From positions 113,622,358 to 113,686,357 of the forward strand of contig NC_084794.1 of the NCBI RefSeq assembly GCF_963169125.1: DNA of 64,000 nt. Direction: 5' to 3'. Position numbers and translations under genes: made by a program. This DNA is from Humulus lupulus (lineage: Eukaryota; Streptophyta; Magnoliopsida; Rosales; Cannabaceae). Of the stretch, positions 46,984 to 56,396 are shown piece after piece (position 1 is the stretch's first letter; the number at the start of each line of letters is the position of its first letter). Under the pieces are notes generated by a model that worked only from the letters and a program-made list of their open reading frames with translations, ran no database searches and was not told where the DNA came from.

Positions 46984-47854
46984 TATAACAATTGAATGGG
47001 TGCCTGAGGATGTTTCCCCCGAGTCTAAACGTCTAGCTCGGCTATCTCCATCCTCCAGGGGGTGTCCCTCTTTTGCTCCTACGGATCACGACACGACTTC
47101 TCATTCCCACGGTCCACAAACCATGTAAGGGCTCTACGTTCTTCCTTTCTCCGATGAATTTGATAATCTTCCTTATGCTCTTGCTAGTCATGGCCATTCG
47201 GGGTACCCATTGTCTGATGTTCCTACGACTCCTCCTCCCTCGGGCACTCCTGATTTGGAGGGAACGTCCTGGGTGGGTTGCACATCAGCCCCTTACGTGC
47301 AAAGGTATGCCCGAGTTGTCGAGGGTATTCCTGAGACTGAGTGGAGAGGTCTCGAGAATTTTACCATGGCGGAGCTTGGGCAGACCCTTCTGCACTCCAA
47401 AACTTGGGTGAGTTCATGCGTATTACATTGGTTTTTTTTGTGTTTTGTGATACTTGTTTGCTCACCTCTTGCTTCTTTGCAGGCTTCTCTGGTGGCTCAA
47501 TGCTTCGTAGACTCATCATAAGGCCTATCTTCATCTAATGCCGAAAGGGATCGTCTAGTAGTCAAAGTTCAGGAGCTTGAGGGACAGCTTGCCGATGTCA
47601 ACCTCAAGTTGGAGAAGGCCCTGGTGAAAGCCTCTTTGTCGTCAAAAAAGAAGAAGAGAGCGGAAGCTAAGGGTTAGGTGTTACAGGAGAGGGTCACTCT
47701 CCTGGAGGCTAATTTGGCAGAGGTTGAGTATAAGTCCGTAGAGCGCACCCTTTATGGAATGTGGAGGCAAAATCCTAGCTTCGACTTCTCCTCCTTTTGT
47801 GACCATGCCGTTGCCAAGGTGGCCGAGTGGAATGCTCATGGCGCGAGGCCTTGA
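46984..47854 (+). pseudogene. Tat-2 antisense extra ORF, 3' exons
   Basis: The frame resumes after Copia-E with GWVPEDVSPESKRLARL, then DLEGTSWVGCTSAPYVQRY and TEWRGLENFTMAELGQTL. A donor GTGAGTTC (about 47408) and an acceptor CTTTGCAG (47482) define an intron, then ASLVAQCF and a coiled coil (RDRLVVKVQELEGQLADV). The end is ARP and TGA at 47852-47854. In-frame stops at about 47127 and 47519 and one at 47676 make it a pseudogene. Position and coiled coil match the Tat-3 extra ORF. Confidence 0.7.
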
Positions 47855-48942
47855 GATTTCATTTCTACAATTTTTATATTTCACTTCAATTTTTTTGTAT
47901 ACTTATTCGAACCTTATTATACCGGAGAGGTTTCTCCTGGTTTTTTTTTCTTTAGGAACTTTTCTAAGCCTGCTGTGGTTGATGCCGACTTTATCCTGCA
48001 ACATTATCGCAACTTTCTTCTTTTATATATATATATATATATGTGTGTGTGTATGATCATTTGTTTTCGTTTCTTTATGCTTAAGGTCCTTTTGAGCCCA
48101 CTCAAAGGGGTTCGATAGGTCTCTTTTTTTTCTTTATGCTTGAGGTCCTTTTGAGCCCACTTAAGGGGTTTGACAGGTCTCTCTTTTTTCTAATAACTCG
48201 TCGATACTTTATTTCGACCGGTAGTGATTGTCTCTTTGGTGCACCTTGATTGTATTTGTAAGGATATGTTGACCCTTTGGGTTCTAGCCATCCTTTTATA
48301 CATTTTTGTGTGCGATTGTTATTTCTTGCGAAAAGCGTCCTTCTCGTCATTTTGCATAGTACTATTTTTACAAGGGTCTCTTTTGGACCCTTTTTGGCTA
48401 GACAGCTTAGTGGCCACTCTATGCTTATTGGTGGATGCTCTCCCTTAGGTCTTTCCTCTCGTGGAGGTATCAACCTTTATTAGGAGGTTTTTCCTATAGG
48501 ACCTTTTGACTCTCTTGATGTTCATAAGGGTAGCTAACCCTTGAGAACTCAAGAGATGCTTTGCAAGGTTTTCTTCTTTATTTCTCTTTTTTTTTTTATA
48601 AGGGCCACTTTTAGGACCCTTTTTGGCTGCATACTCTGCCCCCAAGTGGTTATCGAAATTTATCTCATCAGGAACTTTGATCATTTTCTCATGCACTTTG
48701 ATAATTCCAATCGGTGATAGGTACATGAGAGTTAGATACGTGCTCACGTAAATGAGGAGTGTCACATGCCAATAAGAAACATATTCATTAAAAATGAGTA
48801 GAGTACATAGGTATCTATGGCAACATTGTTCTTACTACATATCAGCGAATCTAGGTTACCCCTCTAATTCATAGCTGCTTTTAAGGGGAGGACTCACAAC
48901 TGTGTTGGGGGGCTAACTATGGTAGCCCTTTTGATTATCATA
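47855..48942 (-). other. Tat-2 spacer between extra ORF and protease
   Basis: RT, RNase H and integrase are expected here but absent. It contains a TA/TG microsatellite (48023-48053), two 59-bp repeats (48071-48188; CTTTATGCTT(A/G)AGGTCCTTT) and a CCCCC tract at 48639-48643 that reads CACTTGGGGGCAGAG on the minus strand. Two AGGACCCTTTTTGGCT-like copies lie at about 48385 and 48614. Confidence 0.6.
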
Positions 48943-49690
48943 CTAAAAGTGGAGCTTTACCCGATGTTCCCTCTCAGGCGCGTATGCACAACCATCGATT
49001 CTGATCTCCTCAATAATTTTGGAGTTGAACTCACGTGGGTTTGTGCTCCCATGCACTACCATCACCATAGGTTCTAGCAGTCTCATGACTGTGCGGAGGG
49101 ATGTGTTATAACATTCCCTTGCTTCTTTTGGTTCCCCTTTCATGCTTGCTACCCCCCCAAGAGTTGGGGATTTTATGGCCAAGTGGTATACCGAGGTTAT
49201 CACCTTCAATTCTCTCAAGGACGGTCTCCCTAATACCGTATTGAAGGCTAAGGAACAACTTACTACGACAAAGTTCGTCATTACAGTGGTCCATTTGGGC
49301 GGTTCTCCCATGGTGAGGGCTAACTCGATTGTGCCCAGGGGTTGTATCGAGTCTCATGTAAACCCATACAGGGAGGTGTTGCAGGGATTTAGGTGCTTGA
49401 TGCCTAGTCCCATCTTCTCTAAGGCTTGGCGATATAGGATGTCTACGGAGCTCCCATTGTCTACCACAACCCGATGGACCTTCATGTTAGCCAGCTGTAC
49501 ACTTAATACCAACGGGTCATTATGCGAAAAATGCATACCCCACACATCTTCTTCGGTGAAGGTTATTGAGTCGTTTTCCCCTTTAAAGTTTTTCGGGGGT
49601 CGTTGTTCTAAGCTTAGCATGCAAGAGGTGGACTTCGTCTGGCTTCCTTGGCGTATTTATCTCACCCCTTTCTCGATTCTCCTCTGAATC
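48943..49690 (-). pseudogene. Tat-2 aspartic protease
   Basis: Retropepsin-like domain in two frames. The active-site region reads VVVDNGSSVDILY (usual Thr is Asn) and is followed by MGLGIKHLNPC, then the second part with FNTVLGRPSLRELK and VYHLAIKSPT. Homologous to Tat-3 40975-41484. The frame change is at about 49350-49310. Confidence 0.82.
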
Positions 49691-50655
49691 CTGGTCCTCC
49701 AAAGATCTTCCTCACCTCTCCTTACACTTCTGGGGCTACTTCTCATGCTCGTGGAGAGGGTGGTCTATCATCTGGTCTTTCATTTTCTCTTCGGACGTAT
49801 CTACTCAAGTGCCCCTGCATATGAGTTCTTCAATTTCCACCTTTAAATGAGTACATTCCGTCGTGGTGTGACCAATGTCTTTATGTTACTGATAGTATTT
49901 TCTGAGATCTCTCTTTGACTGATCTCTCTTCATTGGTGGGGGTCTTCTGAAGGGGGCCTGATTTTCATTCGCTACGAAGATATGCTCCCTAGTAGGTGTT
50001 ACATCAATGTAGAAGGTGTGGGATGTTTTCCTAGGATTACCTCCGTGTTTGTGCTTCCTCTGGTGGTCATCTCTTAGCCCTTCGTACACTATTTTATTTT
50101 TTGCGTCATTCGATCCTTCAGGGGCTGAGGACTTGACAAGTGATGCCTTTAGGTTCTCATGGCCGTCTTCAACACGAATGTACTTTTGTGCCCGTTCATA
50201 GAAATCGTCTAAGTCAGTGACCTCCCTCTTTAGCATGTTTTCCCATAGCTTACTACCCGGGTGGACCCCGGCTGTAACGACCATTTTTAACTCCCCATGG
50301 GTTAGGCTTCCTACTTTGGCTACCCCCATATTGAACCTATGGATATAGCTCTTCAGACTCTCTTCTTCTCCTTATTTCACATTAGCGAGGCTGGTGCCTG
50401 GCAAGGTGTAATCACGCACAACATGATGTTGCTGGAGAAGCTCGTCAAATTTTTTTTACCATGACCGAATGGTCCTCTACCTCAGCCTCTTGAACCACTT
50501 GTATGTAGGCCCTTTCAGCGTGACAGCGAAATAGTTACACCTTGCTCTGCTATTGATCTCTCTCAACTTCATCAAATTGTTGAAGGCGTCCAAGTGGTAT
50601 TTGGGGTCCGAGGTGCCCTTATATGGGGTGATAGGCCCATGGTCCCCATTGTACC
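49691..50655 (-). pseudogene. Tat-2 gag, C-terminal and middle part
   Basis: From 50655: NGDHGPITPYKGTSDPKYHL, FNNLMKLREINSRARC, FAVTLKGPTYKWFKRL, then ESLKSYIHRFNMGVAKV and VTDLDDFYERAQKYIR. The zinc-knuckle-like motif is KYYQ, a stop, HKDIGHTTTEC. The N terminus lies beyond LTR-F or is lost. Several stops are present. Confidence 0.82.
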
Positions 50656-51506
50656 TTGGATAAAATCATCTAGATAGTCTCAATTAATTGATTTAATTAT
50701 CAATTAGAATTATCAAAGTTGACCATATCAATTTTGGATAGTTTCACAGAGTTATGTAATTTTGAGAAGAAAAGTGAAATTAGGGCAGATTTATTAATTA
50801 AGATAAATTGGTATCTAAATTAATAAATAAGTTTAAATCAATGTTCAGATTATGAATAATTAATTTGATAAAGGATTTAAATAATTATTTAATTAATTAA
50901 ATCAATAGAAAATAATACAGACCTTGATTTTAAGTCCAATGGGCTTATAATCAAATAAGAAATTTCACGGGCCTAAAGCCCATGATAATTTCGACCTAGG
51001 GCTTCAAATTGGCTATTATTTTATTGATTTTTTAATTAAATTAAATGGCCAATTTGAGTCTATAAAAGGAGTGCTTAGAGAGAAGTCAATTAACAAGTTC
51101 TAACAAGTTCACAAGTCAATTTTTCTGATAGGTTTTAGATTCTCTCTGAACACAAGTCCTTTTCTAAGCCTCTTCTTAGTTATTTTCTCTTCTTCTCTCT
51201 GTATCTATCTCATGTGTTGAGAATTTCCCACTCTAGTCTAGGTGATTCTAAGGATACTTTGGAAGACTGTGAAGATTATAGAAGAATGGTTCTATTTCTT
51301 GATAATACTCTGCGACAGAAAGGATACAAGGGTTAGAGAAACTGAAGGAAGGACTCATTCATTCCGCTGCGTATACTGTAAGTATTCATAATGTTGTTTC
51401 TCTTTGAATTCAATTTTAGAAACATGTTCTAGGTTATTTCATATTAATTTGTTTAATATGAGATCTACATGAAAATAAATAAAGATCCTATATAGAAGTT
51501 TCCCAA
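50656..51506 (+). mobile_element. LTR-F: copia-like solo LTR in Tat-2
   Basis: About 851 bp starting TTGGATAAAATC and ending GTTTCCCAA, with TTGG/CCAA inverted ends. CTATAAAAGGAG at about 51059 and CTCTGTATCT-type leader text give the plus orientation; TCCGCTGCGTATACTG near the end is copia-like. The flanks do not show a matching TSD, so boundaries may shift by a few bases. Confidence 0.65.
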
Positions 51507-51559
51507 TAGAAAGAATAGTGGCTTGATACCTGTTCTTCCCACAGATGGCGCCAAACTGT
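51507..51559 (-). other. Tat-2 leader and primer binding site
   Basis: After the LTR the minus strand reads ACAGTTTGGCGCCATCTGTG. TTTGGCGCC...TGTGGG directly after the LTR is common in plant gypsy elements. The tRNA is not assigned. Confidence 0.7.
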
Positions 51560-52869
51560 TGATGGTGAGAACTCGTAAACGAATTAAGGTCAAAAAATTC
51601 AAAGACTTAAATAGGAAATTATAGACTTATGAAAACTTATGGAAACTCTGAGAACAACGGCAGGAGAATAATGAAAGAAAATATGTATATTGCTCTTTGA
51701 ATAGCCTGGCATTACAAGAATTTTCCAACCCCTTAGTTTGAGGGGTGGAGGTCTATTTATAGCTTGGCTCTAATGGCCTGCGATACAAGGGGGTCCCAGG
51801 GGACAAGAAGGTACTTGGGTACACTGTCATGGTAGTGGCACAGGTCGTGGTGGAGTAGAGGATCGCGCTGTCGACGCTTGTTTGTGGTTAGAGACATGCA
51901 GGTCATGCCACCACTCCTCCTACTTCCACTACTTGTCAAATACGGATGTCAGAGTCACGCCTTTGTCTTCCTCAGTGTTGTACATCTCGTACGCATATGT
52001 ATGCCTCGTACCTGATGGTCCTTCTTACATTTCAAAGACACATATTTTCTCCAATCCCCCTTGTATTTTGCTAAGTGTGGGAAAGCTTGCAAGCCATCAT
52101 GAGTAGGTTACTTATTCACCTTCCCCAATTCTATCCTGATACCAAATGATGGTTGGGCCCTTACTAGTTCTCCTCATATGTATACTCGGGAAGCTCTAGA
52201 CTTTACATTTTTTGAGAAGTCGCAGTAAAGACGTGCCTCGCTGGTGGCACCTACTCTTGGGGGATAAGTAGGGCTTCTTAGGCGAGACATGGGTCATATA
52301 TGATGAGGCAAGGTGCCTTTCGTAGGTCTTCATCCCAGCAAGATGTGGGGTCTCGCATAGACCCTTGAGCACAAGGCACGGCGTCTCGCATAGTGAGGCT
52401 TATGGGCCTATGGTGAGGCATGCCTCTGGCTAGGGACGCTTTGGTAAATGGCGTTTGGCCCTATGCGTGAGCGACATTACGGTGGTCAGGCGAGATGGGC
52501 CTCACTAGGCGAGGCCCTTGTGTCTAGGCAAATGGGTAAGGTAGGTGTGTGAGGCGCCTCCCGAGTGGCCAAGGTATGATGGCCTCGCGAGGCAGCGTCG
52601 CATGGCCAAGTGGCATGCGAGACAGTGTTGTGTGGGTGAGATGGTGTCCGCGAGATACTACGTGTGAGACGCTGCTGTGTGGGTGAGATGGTGTCCGCAA
52701 GACCTTGCATGTGAGACGCTGCTGTGTGGGCGAGATGGTGTCCGCGAGACCCTGCAACGTCACGTGGGGGTGAGACGGTGGGTCGTGAGGGCTATTACCA
52801 CCCCAAGCATATACTCCAAGGGCCACGAGGCGGGGGTCTCCTTTAAGCAGAATTTTGGTATCCACATGT
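51560..52869 (-). repeat. Tat-2 5' LTR
   Basis: 1310 bp, from TGATGGTGAG to ATCCACATGT, followed by TSD AATTT. The left 300 bp match the remnant at 25786-26105 and the right part matches 1-770. The inner end is set by the primer binding site. The outer end is ACATGT instead of a canonical CA, chosen because the TSD fits there. It contains a 47-bp array at 52630-52765. Confidence 0.8.
52630..52765. repeat. three 47-bp tandem repeats in the Tat-2 LTR
   Basis: Units start at 52630, 52677 and 52724 and share GTGTGGGTGAGATGGTGTCC and GTGTGAGACGCTGCT. Short minus-strand ORFs across it are spurious. Confidence 0.85.
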
Positions 52870-53203
52870 AATTTCTATTATATAAAACACCTTTAGTAAG
52901 ATTTCTATCAACATCAGTAATTTGAATCTTGACTACTTGCATTCCGTATGCTTAGGAAACTGTACTAGTAATCATTCATTAAAGATTTATTACTTTAATA
53001 TGTTACTAACTATTTTATTCATTGTATAATCTTAATTCTCTCGTACTAATACAAGATCATATCCTCATAAATGAATATGAAATTTTCTTGATATTCATAT
53101 AAATTATTCAAATAATAATTATAACATTCAAATATAATAAAATTGTACTTTTATTAAAATCAATCAAATGTATGTACATACTTTTAGGGCATAAATCCTA
53201 ACA
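52870..53203 (-). repeat. LTR-B, segment 3 of 3
   Basis: Ends CATAAATCCTAACA at 53203, followed by CTAAG (53204-53208), which equals the bases before 19575. On the minus strand it begins TGTTAGGATTTATGCCC, a typical copia LTR start. This closes LTR-B. Confidence 0.85.
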
Positions 53204-54113
53204 CTAAGTACTTTTATTTTCCATTCTAATTGATTATCAACTTCTACTATATATGTTTTAAATACATTTAATACTTCATCTTTGTTCTTAAGAAAATAAA
53301 CATATGTAAACCTAGAGCAATCTATTATGAAAGTAGTAAAATATATTTTCTCTTCTAGTCAACATACCACTTAGTTCACATAAATATGTATGTATCAAAC
53401 CTAACAAGTTAGAATTTTTATGAACATTAGGAAAATATTTCTTAACCATTTTAGATTTTACACATAGCTCACACTTATCATGCTCAAAATTATCACAATT
53501 AATCAATCAACATTTAATTTTTCTTTTAATTGTGCTGAAACCTATATATGCAAGTCTACCATGCCATAAAATAATATAATTTGAGTTAAGCATATAAAAA
53601 AAAAGAACTAGAAGCCTCATTGTTATTATTCGAATCGTCAATAGAGGTACAAAGTTTAAACATGTCATCACAAGTATATCCATTCCCCACAAAAACATTT
53701 CCCTTTGACAAAGTAAGCCTTCTGGAATCTATCACAACCTTGATTCAAGGTTTGCCAAGCGAATTTACACCCAAAAGGTTTTTACTTATAGCTGGTACAT
53801 ACAAAACATTAGTAAGTAGAACCTTCTCGCCGGAAGTGAAGAAGAGTTCACTAGTTCCCTTTCCTTCAACCATTGACATTTTCTCATTGTCCATTGTTCA
53901 ATAGTTCCCTTGCCTTCAACCTTGGACCTTTTCTCATTGTCCATTTGGATTTCATGTTGTTCCTTTGAAGTCTCAAAGGTCTTGAATAGATATCTATCTT
54001 TAGTAACATGGATTGTGGCACAGGTATCATACCACCATCCTTTTACATTTCCATGTATGGCATTAATCTCGCTTAGTGTTGCCGCTAATTCTTCTTCATT
54101 TGAATTCACCTTT
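53204..54113 (-). pseudogene. Copia-A, protease and integrase N-terminal half
   Basis: From 54113: LQKVNSNEEELAATLSEI, then the protease site WWYDTCATIHVTKD (relatives have D-(S/T)-G), the pre-integrase motif LWHGRLAYIGFSTI, and the zinc motif CELCVKSKMVKKYFPN. It ends just before the integrase LRSDRGG box, which is the start of the segment at 19574. Many frameshifts. A 40-bp direct repeat (CCTTTCCTTCAACC... / CCTTGCCTTCAACC..., about 53860 and 53909) lies within. Confidence 0.85.
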
Positions 54114-54440
54114 TGTAACACCCTAATTTTATCTAGGGCATATCTTTTCAATAAAGTTTCAAAATGCTAATGAAAATCAAACTTTATAAATAATTCGTAT
54201 CTGAGTTTCCAAAATAAAGATAAAAGCATTCAACTTAATAAAATATGCCCCAACATAGATATCATAAAATAATAATCTGCTACGGTGTTCTTGGATCTTC
54301 ATCGTTCATTCGGTCCCCTCACAGAGTACATACACTATAGTACCCCAAAAATACGAGTTGAATTACTCAGCACGGGGTACACCTGGTAGACAAGCATATG
54401 AAGAAAACATATAGATAAAGCATCTAGCTAGCTCTAGAAT
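54114..54440 (-). repeat. LTR-I, partial
   Basis: Begins TGTAACACCCTAATTTTATC inside Copia-A gag-pro text. It resembles the left side of chromovirus LTRs read on the minus strand (CTCAGCACGGGGTACACC). The right boundary is approximate; the other end is not found. Confidence 0.5.
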
Positions 54441-55105
54441 GAAAAGTTCGTGTCAAACTTGATAGCTTATGACAACCAGATAGTCTGCAGATTGTTTCTT
54501 GCGCCAACAACTTAGTTCGAGATGCTCGAGAGCTAGATCACCTTCGTGAAACTTTGAATGTGACCTGTGTCAGTTTAGGTTAGTTCTTTGACACCTATCT
54601 CAAAGGAAGTGTTCAGCTCACGGAAGCCTGATCATGACACATAGTGAAGGATCCCAAAAGACTCAGAGATTCTTTATACACTCATTAATGCTCAGATATT
54701 ATTGTGTATTTATTACCCGATATTGTGGGCATAGAATCAATAGGCATTAATGTATTTATGTAAATTGGATGTTACCAAAAAATGTATGTTACCATATTTA
54801 TGCACGGTTACCCAAAATTTTCCAAGAAGAATTCCCTATAAATACAAGGGATAATGGACAGAAAGGGGGATCGATATTTTTGTACAATGAAACTTTGGTG
54901 AAATTGTCACATAAAATTTCACAGTGAGAAACAAATAGATTAACAAGAGTGACTCATGGACTATGGGGATTTTAACCACAAAACCACGTAAAAACTGTGT
55001 GAAGGTTCTTGATAATTTTTACTTGTCCAATTACGGTTTAGCAAAATCCTAATATCTCTATTTTTGGATTCCTTAATCCATTGTTGGCGAAAAACTACAT
55101 CAAGA
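54441..55105 (+). repeat. Tat-4 5' LTR, 5'-truncated
   Basis: It shares with the Tat-1 3' LTR the CTATAAATAC/GAGGGATAATGGACAGA-type text and the end GGCGAAAAACTACATCA. It ends at about 55102-55105, directly before the primer binding site. Left edge approximate. Confidence 0.7.
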
Positions 55106-55107
55106 GA

Positions 55108-55127
55108 TTGGTGCTTTAATTTTGAGA
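55108..55127 (+). other. Tat-4 primer binding site
   Basis: TTGGTGCTTTAATTTTGAG follows the LTR and resembles the Tat-3 site. Confidence 0.55.
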
Positions 55128-55189
55128 AAATTAAGCATAATTTCCCACACAAGTTTCACCTAACAGTCACCAAGGTGGTCACCCAATCT

Positions 55190-56391
55190 ATGCATGACAA
55201 TGAGACAAAGCAACATGATGATCGAGAGACTCACCGTGCGGCCATCCCCACTAGAGAAGGCTCATCTGCACAACGTCGTCTTGGAAAACAGCATGTGGAC
55301 CAAGATGATGGTGGGAGCTTAGCCTCACGCTCACCAAATCCCCATCTGGGATACCTGACAGCCATCGAGATGGAAAATGCCCAGTTAAGGAACCATCTTG
55401 CCAAGGCTAACAAGTAGATTGAGGAGATCTTAGCTCGGTTACCCCCTCCTGCAATCGATGTTAACATTGAAAGGAGGCAAAGTTCGTCCCATAGGTCCCA
55501 CAAGAATAATCGACCCAATCCTTGTCGCTTTGTCGAAATTGCAACTCTGAGCTCCATACCTTTTGAGCGGATTCAACAAAATACTCAACATGCTAATCCT
55601 CACAGGAATCATCGACCTCATGCCATTTGATCTATTTGGGCTGCGACCCTGAGTTCTGTACCATCTGAACAGATCCCACAAAATACTCAACCTACCAACC
55701 CTCACAGGGACAATCATCCAACTCACACTCCAAGGAACCAGCTTGACCAAATAGGGCGAGCTGGGACCGATTCGAGGAGATGAGACATCCCAGCAAATCC
55801 ATCTATGCCACGGCCAGTGCCTCTGACACAGAGAAATGAACCGGCACTGCCTCCAACCTGGGAAGTTGGAGTAGACCAAGGGTTGGCTAATCTAGTGCAC
55901 CCTGATGGAACAAGGATAGCTTCACCAATTCGGCATCTGACGCCACCTCGCCCACACAGGAATGCTCGAGCCTGACGAGATAGTAGGAGAAATCGTACCC
56001 CCCAGAGGACATTTATATCCCACAATCTCATGCTAATAATTCAGGACCTTCCCAACCATGAGTTGTAGGCTTCGCGAATGGAAGCTACTGGACAGAGAAT
56101 CGACGCGGAGGCAGGCATGAGAGCAACCTGAGGAATCATTTAAGCTCTGCACAAAGCCTTCACTGCGACCCATATTTTGACATGTGTGATCATCTAAAAT
56201 CACAAAGAAGGCGTCTAGCTCTCCACGACGATTTGAGTTACACTTAGGCCAAGGGAGATTCGTCTATCGTACGCAACAATGGGAATTTCCCACTTAACCA
56301 AGCTCAAGCTTGGAGGGAAAATAACCTGTCTAATGCGTACAACATGATGGGGGCTGATAATTAGCTCCCGAATAACCTAGATGCCAAGGAT
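55190..56391 (+). pseudogene. Tat-4 gag, N-terminal part
   Basis: Start at 55190 (MHDNETKQHDD). The N terminus is hydrophilic with a short coiled coil (YLTAIEMENAQLRNHLAK), then a stop at about 55416, then EEILARLPPP and repeated low-complexity text rich in Asn, Pro and Arg (55440-55980). The text runs to LTR-J1 at 56397. Only the position and the coil identify it as gag; no core domain is present. Confidence 0.6.
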
Positions 56392-56396
56392 CCAAC

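Larger units (their letters stand above)
25786..52869 (-). mobile_element. Tat-2: nested Tat-like element lacking pol core
   Basis: The element lies in LTR-B with TSD AATTT at both ends (25781-25785 and 52870-52874). On the minus strand it has a 5' LTR (52869-51560), primer binding site, gag and protease (50655-48943), then a spacer and an antisense extra ORF (26303-27836 plus 46984-47854), then an LTR remnant (25786-26105). No RT, RNase H or integrase is found, so it was non-autonomous or internally deleted. Two insertions, Copia-E and LTR-F, interrupt it. Confidence 0.8.

Noticed and set aside
27831..46988. TSD for Copia-E
   Set aside because: The right flank is ATTGA and no matching 5-mer stands next to a TG in the 27825-27880 region; not claimed.
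52486..52865. Repetitive His/Pro/Thr ORFs on the minus strand
   Set aside because: Translation of a 47-bp tandem array in an LTR, different in every frame.
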